64,000 bases of DNA from NCBI RefSeq assembly GCF_964340395.1, contig NC_135557.1:5441216-5505215 (forward strand), in the 5' to 3' direction. Source of the DNA: Glandiceps talaboti. Taxonomy: Eukaryota; Hemichordata; Enteropneusta; Spengelidae. This document shows positions 40,303 to 53,915 of this stretch, one piece after another; positions within the stretch are counted from its first letter, which is position 1, and each line of letters opens with the position of its first letter. Below the pieces are notes generated by a model that saw nothing but the letters and a program-made list of their open reading frames with translations, did not search any database and was not told where the DNA came from. The position numbers were made by a program, and so were the translations under genes.

Positions 40303-41972
40303 TGGTGGGATACTGTATATTAGTACAAGTTTTTAATATCTGATGTTAACCTGATATTCTCTGTATTAGAAAACATTTTATTTTGTAAAATTGTGAATAC
40401 TTCAACTTTGATACTATAGACAAGGCATTTCTGCTAAATTTTGGTAAAAATTTGAATATGTGTCACTGAATGATCAATTTCTGCTAGATTTTGGTATGAA
40501 AATATAGTACTTGATACTACAGACAAGCCATTTCCGATAGATTACGTACAACATTTTAATTTGTTTTACTGTATTGTATATATTTGCAAGATTGTGGACC
40601 AGGTACAAGATTTGAAAATGTGTCACTGTGGAGGAACCTAGTATAAAATTTGAATACACAACACTGTAAACAAGCCATTTCTACCAGATGTTGGTATATA
40701 ATTTTAGTACTTGTCACGTGAGCCATTGAGATGAGCCATTCTAAAACTTTTTATAGTACTGACTGGGATCAAACTCGTAAAAATATAGACATTTCTAAAA
40801 TCTTACATTTCCTGATGTAACTAAGATGTTGTGTGCTTACAGGTGTTTTGTTAGCATAATTATTTCATAATTTAAAAAAAATTCATAATATTTGGTTTAA
40901 TATGACGTACAATGTACATGACATGTAGAAACGTTAATTTTTTAGTTTTTTTATCCAAAAATGTTAACCTTTTGTCGATGTAGATAAATATCCTAAATTT
41001 TAACTTTAACTACAGAAATTTTAGTTTTTATTAAATTTGAAAAAAAAAATTCCTTCAATTTTGAAATTTTCTAATTGAAATAAGTATTATTTGATAAAAT
41101 ATAGTAAAAATAATGGTACTTTGAAATTATCCCAAAAGTTGTCAAAAAACTTTGATAAATTGTATGAAATGTTTGCTTTTTGAAGGTTGGCAATGTGTAC
41201 ATGTCGTACTATAACTTACCTATGACATCATGTCTATCTTCTCTTTTCACATAATTCTCTTTTTGTTTGAAGAGTTTACAGGTCAGCTTTCACAGCAACA
41301 GACCTCCTCTAAACAAATCAAATACTCACATTTCAGTATCATTCACTAATTTCTCATTTCAATCGAGAGAGATTTTTGGCGGGAAAACCAAAGTAAGGGC
41401 AATGAAAGGTTCTATTGTGGAGCCGTGGAAGGTCGCTGTGTTTGAGTTAGTCTACCAAGAACCAGGTGTAACATACAGTATTGTTACATAAAGCATATCC
41501 AAACTGTAGAGAGTAATCGGTTTTGTAGACATGCCTCAATAACATGGCTGATCACTTATTCACAATGAGGCCCTCTAGTGTAACAATCATTAACAATGAG
41601 GCCCTTTAGTGTTACAAATCCCTGTTATCTATACCACTGACAGCTACACACACTGCTATATTCCAGGCCTTTCTCTATTCGGGATTCATGGACGCCTCGA
41701 AATCAGAGAAAATACTGCAGTTCAAACCCTTTCATAGCTACATTGTGCTATGTTAAACTTATGCATCCCTGGAAAGTCCTGGAATTAAAACCATTTGGCA
41801 TTTAAAAGTATTGTTTTACATAAAAGATTAGCTAAGACTGGAAATGTTTTCAAAAACTAAAATTTTTGAAATGTTCCATCGTAAAATTATCTAAATTGCT
41901 AATTGCATATCAAGTTGTGTTTTTTATTGGCATTAATTAGTATACTAAATACACATAAACATAGAAAGTAAA
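40303..41972. other. AT-rich sequence with minor duplications
   Basis: Diverged repeats of ATTTCTGCTAGATTTTGGTA occur around 40430-40700. A short duplication of AACAATGAGGCCCT(C/T)TAGTG lies at 41558-41605. No gene is recognised. Confidence 0.45.
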
Positions 41973-42755
41973 CAAGTACTAGGTTAACTCAGTAAGTACT
42001 AGGTTAACTCAGCAAGTACTAGGTTAACTCAGTAAGTACTAGGTTAACTCAGTAAGTACTAGGTTAACTCAGTAAGTACTAGGTTAACTCAGTGAGTACT
42101 AGGCTAACTCAGTAAGTACTAGGTTAACTCAGTGAGTACTAGGCTAACTCAGCAAGTACTAGGTTAACTCAGCAAGTACTAGGTTAACTCAGCAAGTACT
42201 AGGTTAACTCAGTGAGTACTAGGCTAACTCAGTAAGTACTAGGTTAACTCAGTGAGTACTAGGCTAACTCAGTAAGTACTAGGTTAACTCAGCAAGTACT
42301 AGGTTAACTCAGCAAGTACTAGGTTAACTCAGTAAGTACTAGGTTAACTCAGTAAGTACTAGGTTAACTCAGTAAGTACTAGGTTAACTCAGTGAGTACT
42401 AGGCTAACTCAGTAAGTACTAGGTTAACTCATCAAGTACTAGGTTAACTCAGCAAGTACTAGGTTAACTCAGCAAGTACTAGGTTAACTCAGTAAGTGCT
42501 AGGTTAACTCAGCAAGTGCTAGGTTAACTCAGTGAGTACTAGGCTAACTAGACAGTACTAGGCTAACTCAGTAAGGACTAGGTTAACTCAGCAAGTGCTA
42601 GGTTAACTCATCAAGTACTAGGCTAACTCAGTAAGGACTAGGTTAACTCAGCAAGTACTAGGTTAACTCGGCAAGTACTAAGTTAACTCAGTAAGTACTA
42701 GGCTAACTCAGTAAGAACTAGGTTAACTCAGTAAGAACTAGGTTAACTCAGTAAG
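41973..42755. repeat. 20-bp minisatellite, about 39 copies
   Basis: Unit AAGTACTAGGTTAACTCAGT with linked variants: GTGAGTACTAGGCTAAC recurs as a block between AAGTACTAGGTTAAC units. The last six or so copies are diverged. Confidence 0.98.
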
Positions 42756-42993
42756 CTGTAAGTGCAATTGTTTGGGTTCTCACTTCAAATTTTAACCAGG
42801 GTGAAATGTTTTGTAGATTGTATAGGGAATTATCGTTGTTTTATCTCTCCTTGTTCCCACTTGAGGGAAAACTTTAATGGAAAATGATTGACAAAGTCTA
42901 GGAAAAGGATATCTAAGTACATTATAATTATGTGAAAACTGTTGGTAAAATACTTGAACCCTCCCACTTTATACCCTCCTCCTCCCAAGTTTT

Positions 42994-43355
42994 TAAAGTT
43001 GCCATATGGATGAAGATTGGGGTATTTATTTTGGATTTGTAATTTAAAAACAATTTAATGATGGCTACCTACTTGAAAAATCAATGTGAAACACATAGAA
43101 TAACTCTGTTTTTGTCACTCAAGAAATGGCAAAATATTTATAAATGTGTAAAAAGTCTAAGTTATTGTGAGTAAAATAACAAACTTTTTACACATTTATC
43201 AATGTTTTACCATACTGTATATTGAGTTGTGAACAAGGACTTGGTTGGCATATGTTGTTTCCCATTGATTTTTCAAGTAGGAAGCCATGATAAAATTGTT
43301 GTATAAATTAAAAATCCAAAATAAATACCAAATCCTCATACATATGGCAACTTTA
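42994..43355. mobile_element. Family D foldback element, mariner-like TA ends
   Basis: Two arms of about 95 bp are inverted copies. The left begins TAAAGTTGCCATATGGATGA; the right, reverse-complemented, begins TAAAGTTGCCATATGTATGA. Both contain TATTTATTTTGGATTT and CTACTTGAAAAATCAATG. TA at both outer edges fits a Tc1/mariner-type target duplication. The centre has another palindrome (ACACATTTAT.AATGTGTAAAAAG). A partial relative is at 33178-33270. There is no transposase. Confidence 0.75.
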
Positions 43356-43627
43356 GTATTTTCCAGAAAAAAACTTCAAAAGGAACCAACAGTTTTCATT
43401 TTACACAATGTACATTGTGTTTTGATGTTAATTTGTCTTGAGAGAAATTGTTTTTCACACGTTCTATTAAAGTTCAAGGAGACTCCTGGTAAAGTTCTAT
43501 GGAACTCGAGGTAGATATAAAGGTAATATGAACAAAGGTAATATTTTATCATAATTTCTCATCAGTATTACGATATCTACAAAGAATGAAAATCTATGCA
43601 CAAGTTTTATGAACTGGTTTGATATCA

Positions 43628-43868
43628 AAGTGACCCAGAAAATTAATAAAATGATCTAGTTATGTCATTTTATGTTAGTTTACTTTTCATTCCTCATCGA
43701 ATGTGACCCAGACAATCTGCCGAATGACCCAGTGATGTCATTGTATGTTAGTTCTCTTTTCTTTCCTCATCAAATATGACCCAGACAATCCATCGAATGG
43801 CCCAGTGAGGTCACTGTATGTTAATTTTCTGTACTTTTCTCAACTGATATGACCTAGGCAATCAGTCA
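43628..43868. repeat. Three diverged tandem units, about 78 bp
   Basis: Each unit has a TATGTTAGTT / ACTTTTC / CCTCATC / TGACCCAGACAATC series. The third is the most changed. Confidence 0.85.
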
Positions 43869-44474
43869 AAGCAGACTGTACACGCTTCATTTAACAACAT
43901 GTGTTTTGATTGGCAATTTTTATCATACAATAGAATATTGTAAATTAAATGATGATATCCGGTATTAATATTCATAATATTTGATTAGATGAATTCATGA
44001 ATACTGGTAAATGATAAAATATTAATGGCTGTAATTTAATTATCAGGCTTCTACAATTCTATATGCAATTAAACTCTAAAGGATGACAACCAGTGTGTCC
44101 TCCACTGATAGCCACATTTTGTTGTCGTGGGTCAATATGATAAAAACTGACATTTCTTGTGAGTCACCTCATAGTAAGAGGTGATAGGGAAACACCAAAT
44201 TTTGGTGTATCACTAGAAATTGTGTACGTCAATGGCACATCAAATTGACTTAAAGGGCACACTGGTGTTAACCACTGGTTTTTGTTGGCAATTTTGTTAG
44301 GTTGTGTTGTTATGTTATTAGATTATGTTGTTATATTATGTTGTTATGTTGTTATGTTTGTTATGTTGTTATTATACAAATTGTGGTATGACTTTGCTGG
44401 TAAAGTAGATACAATGTACCTATATAATTCATTGATTCCAAATAAATTAGGCATTTCTCAAAAAAAATTTAAAA
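43869..44474. other. AT-rich sequence, nothing recognised
   Basis: A short TTATGTTGTTATGTT repeat is at about 44295-44370. No coding signal. Confidence 0.45.
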
Positions 44475-45000
44475 AATGATAACAATTTTGCTCAATTGTA
44501 GGGGTAATTTTGTTACATTAACATATTTATTTTGGTATAATAAGTTAGGATAATATCTATAAACCCAATTCAAAATAAATTATATTTTCATCAAAAAGTA
44601 CTGAAAGACAATAACTTTTGTTCAACTGTAGGGGGCAATTTTGTCAGGTTAAAATATTTATTTTGGGTTAACTTGTTTAATTAGGATAATATCTATGAAC
44701 CAAATCCAAAATAAATTATATTTTCATCAAAAAGTTATAAAAAGAAAAAAAAATTGTAATGTTTTGTTTTGTTACACTAAAATAATAATTTTGGTATAAC
44801 TTGTCTCGTAAGGATAATATCTATGAATCTATTCCTATATTTTGATTTCATCAAAACATCATAGTATAAAAAATTATTTTTTGTTCAATTTGAGGTCAAT
44901 TTTGTTACATTTACAGATTGATTTGGTACAACTTGTTATGTTAGGAAAATATGTACAAAACAAATTTGTTTTCATAAAAGGTTTATGATAAAACAAGAAT
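44475..45000. repeat. Four diverged tandem units, about 125 bp
   Basis: Repeated segments with TTTTGTTACATTAACATATT, TAGGATAATATCTATGAACC and TTTTCATCAAAAAGT. The last two copies are strongly diverged. Confidence 0.85.
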
Positions 45001-45929
45001 TTTAGTTTAATTAAGTTTTTAGTCAAAGTCAAGTCACAAAGACAGTCAATTATTTTGACTTGCAGTGAAGAAACATTATCGTGTTATATTGCATAAATAA
45101 ATTCTTTTTAAATCATAATTTGGAAATTACATTTTCTATTTGTCCTTTCAAAAGGAACACAACCTACTATATAATTATTATAAATCTATTTTCACAAAAT
45201 ATCTGCATTTTCTATTTTTGTTACGAATATTTTTAGATAAAATGTTGCAATGAATTCAACATGACATCATGTATATTTGATGTGAATTTCTTCATCGATT
45301 TTCCTTTTTCCTTTATTTTTGTATTTCTTTTATTTGAATTTTCAGTATACTATACCATAATTATTATTTTCTTAATTAGAAAAATGAAAATAATGATAAC
45401 TAACGAGCAGATACAAGTCATCTAAGTATGTGTTGCCAGCCACACTGCACACTTATATATATATGCAACTGTGTTCTATTGTTATGTAAATATTTGTCCT
45501 CAGATGCCCTTTTATATATATAGACATTAGTCTGTAGTGGGAGGGTATTTGAAAGATGGAATAGCATGCAGGTGTCTGGTTTGGATACAGGATTACATTG
45601 TATGCATAGTGCAAGGTTTCTGTTGCATTCATTGACCTCATTTTGTGTGAATTATTCTGGCAGTCTAGGGGTCACTAGACTAAATTAGCCCCCCCCCCCC
45701 CCCCAGAAATTAATCATTGATGTGGATTTACAGTCAACTGTTTGAGTTGTTGTTTTTACCATGTTATTTGTAAAAAGAGGACTCGGTTTGTAATGAGAAT
45801 GTTGGAATATAAACCGAGGTGTGGTTTTCGTCAACTTAAGATATTAATGAAATAGTATGTGGATTGATGTCAAGGGATACCTGATTCTGTCATCCACAAA
45901 TTAAATAGCTTCTCGTCCGTCTGTCAGTG

Positions 45930-45930
<1 letters not shown>
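45001..45930. other. AT-rich sequence, nothing recognised
   Basis: A C run is at about 45690-45705. No gene or repeat family is recognised. Confidence 0.4.
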
Positions 45931-45990
<60 letters not shown>

Positions 45991-46062
45991 GTCTGTCTCT
46001 CTGTCTGTCTCTCTGTCTGTCTCTCTGTCTCTCTGTCTCTCTGTCTCTCTGTCTGCCTGACT
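45931..46062. repeat. TGTC/TCTC microsatellite
   Basis: TGTC units grade into TGTCTCTC composite units towards the right end. Confidence 0.97.
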
Positions 46063-46669
46063 GTTCTCTGTACAATTCTCACTTTCTTGTACAAATATCT
46101 GCTGTGACTAATTAAGCATTTTTAGGTTGAACATTTTCAATATGATTTTATTGGAACTAAATCATTTACACCTTTTTAATTTCATCTATGTACGTAGATT
46201 TTACTCAAAAAATAGAAAATTTATCTCTCATGGTTTTATGATTGGAGACCTTTCAGTGTTTCACATAAGTTTTTTAACAACATGGAAATAAAAAAAAAAA
46301 AAAATATTTCTTTTGCTTTGGTAATAAATATTTTAAAATTGCAATGATCTTAATAAGATATTCTCACCCACAAGACAAGTGATATTTTTGCATATAAATT
46401 TATGATATAATTTGATATCGCATGACTAAAGTTTCTTGCGGGATAGTGGAAAGGTATATAACCAAAATTATGAAATATGTGAACTAAATTAGATATTCTA
46501 TTATTAATACAAAATATAGTTTTATGTAGAAATGGTAGTTAGAAGAAACAAGATTTTCGTATTCAGACATCAATGTTAAAGTTCAAATTGATCATTGCCA
46601 TCATCCAAGGGGGTAAGTAAAGTAAAAAGAATGGCAACATCTCTGGTTTTCCATAGTAACTGAAAGTCA

Positions 46670-46682
46670 AGGTCAAAGGTCA
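46670..46682 (+). promoter_or_regulatory. Perfect DR1 site AGGTCAAAGGTCA
   Basis: An exact DR1 consensus, directly preceded by GTCA, so three half-sites lie in a row. Known binders are RXR heterodimers, HNF4 and COUP-TF. Function here is inferred. Confidence 0.45.
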
Positions 46683-49600
46683 GCGAATGTGTTGCAGGGT
46701 TATTTGATATTTATTAGTAATGAGTTGGTAGGTTGTATTTGTTATGTCTGGCAGACTGACCTGGCATGTCATATCGTAGCAGACTATTCACACCTAATCC
46801 AATCTGTTTAAAGAAATACAAAAATTTCACAATTTTTTCCCATTTTTTGAAAATAATCGCAAGGATTTTACATGTCATTATATTTCTAACGACTGAGTTA
46901 AAATAAATCTTGCCATTTCATTTCAACATTTATTCAAAATTGCTGAAAAATTTGTAAATTTAATTTTTATGAAGTATTTGAAGAATTTGATAATTCTGAT
47001 GATTGACTCAAACTGCTATCATTTCAATTTGAAATTTACTGATATTTATAAAAAAATTACCCCAAAAATAAGAATTTTGGAAGGTTTTTTTTTTTTGAGT
47101 AGGCATTTTTTTGATGATAGTTAATTGCTGTCAAAATTGACTTGAAATTTATAAAAAATGAACCGAAAAATACAAGTCTTTTTTTTAAAGGGGAATGGAG
47201 GCTCGATGGGTAGTAAGTTCTGATCATTTAGTCAACTGCCATTACTTCGTTTTGATTTTACTGACAATTGAAAATAAAAATCCAACCACACATAGATTGT
47301 TTGTTAACTTTAGTATTTTTGCAGGCTAATTCCAATATTTGATGAATTGATTCATTTCATTGGAAAATCCACTAAAATTGAATACAAATTCCACCAAACA
47401 AGAATTTCTGAATGAAAATTTGCTAGGTTGGTGTTGAATAAACCTACAGCAGTGTACTTGTAACAATGCTATCATTTGGTGTGGTTGATTGTTTTTTTAT
47501 ACCTGCAGGGTTTCATATTCCAGAGAGTCTGTCTCGTTTTAATCTCATATAAAATACTCCTATTACCTAGTCTACCAAAAGGTTGAAAATATTCAATATT
47601 CAAAATATTAAACTTTTATTGTCTACGATGTTTAACTATAAAATTTACATATGATCCCTACATATCATTTCTCAATGTTTTTTTTTTTTTACATATTTTC
47701 TATGTTATCTTATAATATCTCCGTTAAATAGGTCAACATCTGACACCATTTTATCTATCAAATAAAACTAAAAATTCATATTTATACCGATTTGTTTAAT
47801 ATGAAATCACTTGAGACTATAATAATGTTATTTTTATGATATTTTTTTTCTATTTATACTCCCTAATCGTGTATGAATTTGTTGACATTAATGTTTACAG
47901 ATTTTTTTTTTGTCTGACTCCAATTTGTAACCTTTCAAGTTTCATCAAAATTAGAATATGAAATTTAGACAAATTTATATAGCAGCCGACAATTTGTGTC
48001 AGCAAAATTTTCGATTCATAGGAAATATTATTTTCTAGTCAAATGTGGACTTGTCAAACATTGATTTTGACAGCCATTTCTGTTTGAACATTCATTTGTC
48101 AGCATTTTATCAAAATCAGGAAATAAAAGAAGGACAAAATTAAACCGACCGACAATTTTGTGTAAAATTTTCAAAAATGAAATCATGTTGTCTTGTTCTA
48201 TGTGTGATGTGACAAGCATGTAGTGAATTGGCGACATTATAAACTAGAAGTCTGTCTCAATATTGTTAAATTCTACTCTCTTTCATCATTCTTCATTCAC
48301 AAATAAATGATTCTGTCTGATTGGTTAGTGCGGTGTCTGATTGGTTGTCACTACTTTCCTCGTCCACATGGGCACATTAACCTTATTTGCCCTGAAACTG
48401 ATGAGTAAGATTTGCATTGGGCTAGGTACGCAACTTTCCATCCCGTTAACTTGTTCTAGACTGTTCCATTTTGTAGGAGACAGGGAGGATAGCTGGTGTA
48501 TAAATGTGCTCTATTGTACTTGGGCTGGTCAGTGTACGACAGGTCAGCAGATATGATGACTCATGTTAGGTTGTTGCCATGGTACCAGTGGTTTGCAAAT
48601 GTGGATGAAAAGACTCTTTAGTGGGTATAAATTATAAGAGGCGACCTCTGACCTCAAGCGACACACCCTCCCTCACAATGACATCGTTGGAGGACTACCT
48701 ACCTCATTAGTATTCCAGCCACATCCATGCTGTCTGAAAATTTTTCAAATGTCGTGTAATACAAAACATGTAGCTGAGTACCGGTTTAGAGGTCTTGCCG
48801 GTTTCATATTCATTGTACATTGACCAGCTCTGTATCAGCGCCTACAGGTCGCCATGTTGTATCTTAACAGCTGCGTTTTAAGAGATTTTTTCAACATCCC
48901 CTCCCTGTAATTGTTGAATAGTATATCTGAAGACTGGTCAACCGATAGATGCTATTTGAATAGGATTTCTCTCTACTCTATCAACTATGAATGAAAAATC
49001 TGTCAGAACACTTCGTACGTGAGTATCACCCTCGTCTCAGACAGACGCTCCTTGCGCACTGTCGGTCAAATTGTACAATTTTTTTCTTTCTTTCAAGAAA
49101 ATCATTTATTCACAATTGTTTTTCGATAAAGTTACATTATAATGCTACATTTTGACCTCTTGCAGTATTCATGCAGACAACATGATGTCTTTATAGAGAT
49201 TTAGGTACTGATATGTATGTGTGGTGTAGCCGTTGAATTGGAAGGGCGGGAAAATATATGTAATGGTTTAAAATTCCGAGGGTGTATTTTTATGTAAGAC
49301 AGCTACCTTTGGCTCATAAATCTCAGATAATGTTACAAGAATTGCATTTCTAGATGGTAGTGATATATATATGTATGCAAACCATTCCCCTTGCAGTGAT
49401 TCACATTTCTCGTCCCTGGCAGACAATGTCAGACAAAATATATACAACCGTTGAGTCGTTATTGTTCATTTTCATTCCTTTATTTGTTACTTCTGGAAGA
49501 GTTGATGAGATTGTATGTCGCCAAACAGTTTTAGTGTACTTTATGTGGGCCAATTTATCCTTTCTTGTCAAACCCTTATCACAAAGACAGAAGATATCTA

Positions 49601-51217
49601 ACCTAGGATAATTTTTGGAGTGTAAATTAGGAGGCAAAGACAAGTCAAAATATGATTTATTTATAGTTCATTATATTGAGGTGTATTGTCTGTGATATTG
49701 TCAGATACGTGGTAACAGGTGGACAATAATTATTAGTCTACACAAAGTGTCCAATTTTTAAATTGTAATTTTGGCCTGCTAGTTTAGGTAATATGTATGG
49801 CAATATGGTACTTTACCGATAATGTACATATATGCTCCGTTAGGGCCTCCCAAACACGGTAAAAGGGAGGAGACAGTCGATATTTATTTTTGTTATAATT
49901 TAAAATTGTAACTTTGGAAAGACATCCATACTGTTAAATTTTATTCATTTTTATACAAGATATAGTTTTGCAAAATGTGCTATAAACCACGAGAAGAAAA
50001 CTAAATAATTATCATGATACTATCCTATTTGAAAATTGTAATTGGAGGAAACGCTGGTCAATTGTACTTTAGATTTTTAAGTAATTACTGCCCTTAAAAA
50101 ATGGTGATGAATAACATTTAGTTTGGCAATATGGTGGCCATACACGTGTCTATGGGCCATGCGTGTTAGAGTTAGTTCCCGCCAACTCAATCATTGACTT
50201 AAGTCACCCTGCCACTCACTCTGTGAACTAAGAACCTGTGTGTTACTATACTATACTAAGCTAACCGTTGTCTGTGAGAAATAATCATGTGTTTCTAGAG
50301 GGTCGAGTTTGGCTGCTTATTTAGAAAACGTGGATCTAATAGGTAAGTTAGATTCTGGTTTGGATTTTAGACGATATGGTATGTCTGTCTCATGTCTTGT
50401 AAATTTGTAGCAATGGGTTGAAGAATAGGTCATGTCAGGAAGACATTGTAACATTGACCTTTGTCCAGTCGACTGTAAAAAAAGTACACTTCAGAGTTTA
50501 GTGATTTCAGGTCGTCCAGAAACATTATTTTTGGTGTGACTGGCAAGCATTGTAGGGTTCTGATGAACTAAATACTAGAGTGCCATCAACGTACATGTCA
50601 TATACTATAGGGGTTATATAAGACTACTATGGTATTGTGGCGAAACACTCGGCAGCTACTACGCTATTTCAGCATCGCCCAGCTACGCTAGCGATCACAG
50701 TCTCCCCGCCATGTCACACCACACTGTTTCCTATGCTGTGCATGCTTAATGATCGGTGGGCGCCATTTTGTTGTTTGTACAGCAATGACAAATAGTATCT
50801 CTGTGAATATAGAGTGGCTGGGTACTCAGACATCATAAATGGTCGTCTATCTCTGTCACTTCATACTATCAATGTTGAGAGACAAACACAGGCCAACAGG
50901 TCAAATTAACTCAGTTTGCCAAGCCTGTCCTTTCTTCAATACGCCCAGAACATTTCCCACTCTATCAGTGAATAGTTATGTTTCAAGCTCTACTTGGTCA
51001 GCACTGAGGAACTTTCTAGGAGTTACCAGATGTCATTTTCAATTTCAGTTGGGATCTTTATTTGATGCTCTTTCTGATATAACAACTTATTTCAGATGGT
51101 ATCGAGTTGCTGCGTGCTGTGAGATTTCCTGACATTTCTTTATTTATTTTTTCATCACTTTTTCATAGTAAATCACCATGGCTGTGGTGAGCACATCTAG
51201 TATGATGGGATAGTGGT

Positions 51218-51239
51218 GTGACCTCTCAGTTGAGGTCAC
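51218..51239. promoter_or_regulatory. Everted nuclear-receptor repeat (ER8)
   Basis: GTGACCTC and GAGGTCAC are perfect reverse complements with a 6-bp spacer, giving TGACCT-N8-AGGTCA. Everted repeats with 6 to 8 bp spacing are known sites for some RXR heterodimers. A chance palindrome cannot be excluded. Confidence 0.35.
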
Positions 51240-52690
51240 CGCCATCACCAGGCATATTGGTGACTCATAGGTCATGTGATCTCATTTGCATTCTCGTGGC
51301 ATGTCTACTTGCTACAAGTGATTTCAGTCTATACATGTCTTACATCTTAATGCTGTCGTTTTGCTAAAGTCTCTTTTCGTAAATTCTCGCTCGTTTCAAA
51401 GCCGTCTTCGAAGTTGTAAAAAAACGTCGCAGATTCAGGTAAAACGTTGGTATTATTTTAACTTTCTTGTAGACAGTTTTTGAATCGTAAATATGTTATT
51501 CACAAGACTTGGTGTGTTTCTTTAGTCCTGGTTGGTGCGAACTTGCATTAAGGCGTCAACGATTTGATCGGAAATTTCGTAGGTGTAGCGTTTCATTTTT
51601 CGATTCACAATTTAGTCTAGTTGGTTGACGGTTTGTGAAAAATACAGAAGCAGAGACAGTGTGAAAGTGTCCAACCCTTGTGGGTGATCATATGATCTGA
51701 GTTCGTTGATCAGTAAAAATAGCATGTGTTGCCTCGGGTCTAGAAGGTCTTAGAGTTCAAGCTAAGTGTTTCATCCTGATACTGGTAGATGGTGGTTTGA
51801 CCCGTCTAGACATTACATGCAGTCTATTCACACACCATCACGTACATATCATATACAATGAAGTCACTGCGCAGATCCAAATATTTCTCTCTTCAGCGCA
51901 TCCCACGCCAACATCAGATAGAATATTATATACCTGCTTTACTTGGAGAATAAGAGCGATAAGTATTCAATTGTGTCTGGACTAGAACGATTGAAATATC
52001 AACCATCTCGTGTCTGGATTCAATATGGCCAGTGTTGGGCTACACGACCTAAATGTGGACTTATCTGTGAGGTAAAACTATAAATGTATGATGTCATGAC
52101 TTGTTTGTTCCATTGTAGACTGCCATGGCACGTGGCAGCCCTGTGCTACAGCTACCGGCTGATTAACCATGTAGTGGACTGACTGGCTGGCTGGCTGGCT
52201 GACTGGCTGGCTGACACGTTTGTTTCATCTCTTGGCACCACTCTTACATCAGTCTGAACTTGAATCTGATGAAATATTATGTAAGACAATCTGGATAAAG
52301 AGAGAGATAAACCAATGTATTATAGAGAAGGAGTCAAAGCTAGACAATTCTACCATTCAGTTGCGATATATTAATTACTCAATGTTGTCACGTACATAGT
52401 ATAGTTACTGTCTAGGTGTTCGGCCTTATACCATGTGCATGCATGCCTGCCGTCCAATAGTATGAGTGACGGCCTTTTGGGGCATGTTTGACGACTGGGG
52501 TTATTTTTAGACATATTGGCATGATATGTTACCACGGCTCCATATGTCTTGTACTTTATTTAGGTCAACCTCAGTAGTTTTCAGTGTCTGCTCTAGGGGT
52601 TATTTCATCTAGACTGACATAGCAGTAGTTGACCTAGGACTGGTCTCCACATTTATCGTGTAATCAAAGTCATATGTTTTCATGCGTAGT

Positions 52691-53222
52691 GTAAAGTTAA
52701 GTAATGTAATGCAATGTAAAATTAAGTAATGTAATGTAATGTAATGTAATGTAATGTAATGTAATGTAATGTAAAGTTAAGTAATGTAATGTAATGTAAT
52801 ATAAAGTTAAGTAATGTAAAGTAATGTAATGTAATGTAAAATTAAGTAATGTAATGTAATATAATGTAATGTAATGTAAAGTTAAGCAATGTAATGTAAT
52901 ATAATGTAATGTAATGCAAAGTTCAGTAATGTATTGTTAGTTGTAGTGTAAAGTTAAGTAATGTATTGTTAAGCTGTAGTGTAAGGTAATGTAATGTATT
53001 GTAATGTAAAGTTATGTAATGCACAGAAAAGTTATTTAACGCAATGAGAAGTTAAGTAATTATGCAATGTAAAATATGTAATGCATTGTAAAATTATATA
53101 ATGTAATGTAATATAACATAATGTAATGTAAATTAATGTAATGTAATTTAATGCAGTGTAATGTAACAAACCAATGCTGCAATGTAATGCAATGTAATGC
53201 AATGTAATATAACGTAACGTAA
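52691..53222. repeat. GTAAT pentanucleotide array
   Basis: Hundreds of bases of GTAAT units interrupted by GTAAAGTTAA pieces that recur at intervals, an early higher-order pattern. It becomes diverged after about 52920. Confidence 0.97.
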
Positions 53223-53276
53223 GTATGGTAGGATACTCCCATTGGAAGTTCCAAAGAAAGGCAGAGACCTACCAAG

Positions 53277-53407
53277 CTTGATGGCCTGGGTGGTAATGAT
53301 GGTGTTAGCAGTTGTACTTTCTCTATAGTAGGGGAACACACAGTATGACAGAAACCCTTCTGACTTGATGGCCTGGGTGGTAATGATGGTGTTAGCATTG
53401 TGCTTTC
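53277..53407. repeat. Partial tandem duplication, 86-bp period
   Basis: CTTGATGGCCTGGGTGGTAA and the following bases (34 identical bases in all) occur at about 53278 and 53364. The sequence between the identical blocks is also related. Confidence 0.9.
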
Positions 53408-53915
53408 ACTGGTGGAGAGAATATCGTAAACTTCAAATCAGTGACTTGGTATAATATTTTTGGTTTATCCAGAAATTTTGACTGACCTTATAAGTTAGAG
53501 GATTGTCTTGAAACTTGATAATATTATGGGATGGTTTCCTACTTCCTGTGAAGTACACATTATCAAATTGTCACTAACAAAGGACAATCTAGTCTCATTT
53601 AAATATTTACATAATTATATAAATAGTGTGACAAATAATTGGTCACTTAAAACTCCAATCAATACCAGCAGGTCTTTGTCTAGAGATTACTTTGTTAGAC
53701 TCTGGGATTCTGAGTTAAGAAATTAGGTAAATGGGTCATAGCTTTCCTGCGTCTCAGTTGTAGTCACAATATTACCCTTGTTGAAACAGGTCATGAAGTG
53801 TAAAAAAATAAAAAAACAATTCTAAACTAGTTTACTTGTAATTATCTATAAAATCAGTGTTTTTATAAACTTTCTAAGTTCAAACTAGAAGAAAACTTGC
53901 ATTTGTCATTGTTTC
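53408..53915. other. Unique sequence, nothing recognised
   Basis: A 72-codon ORF at 53508-53726 has no recognisable family. Confidence 0.4.

Larger units (their letters stand above)
46063..52690. other. Longest mostly unique stretch; no recognisable gene
   Basis: Short ORFs only, none with a domain. Notable points are listed separately: a DR1 site (46670), an ER8 palindrome (51218) and a consensus donor at 50343. Two CTGATTGGTT motifs lie at about 48317 and 48335. A CTGG tetranucleotide patch is at 52177-52215. Sequence from 50150 to 51400 is less AT-rich than its neighbours and could hold exons of a non-coding transcript. Confidence 0.45.

Noticed and set aside
38182-42755. Regular arrays as CRISPR
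   Set aside because: Units are directly adjacent with no unique spacers and the genome is animal; they are minisatellites.
48680-48710. Minus-strand TGAGGTAGGTAGT as a let-7 gene
   Set aside because: It shares the first eight bases with let-7 but then diverges, and no pairing arm is present nearby.
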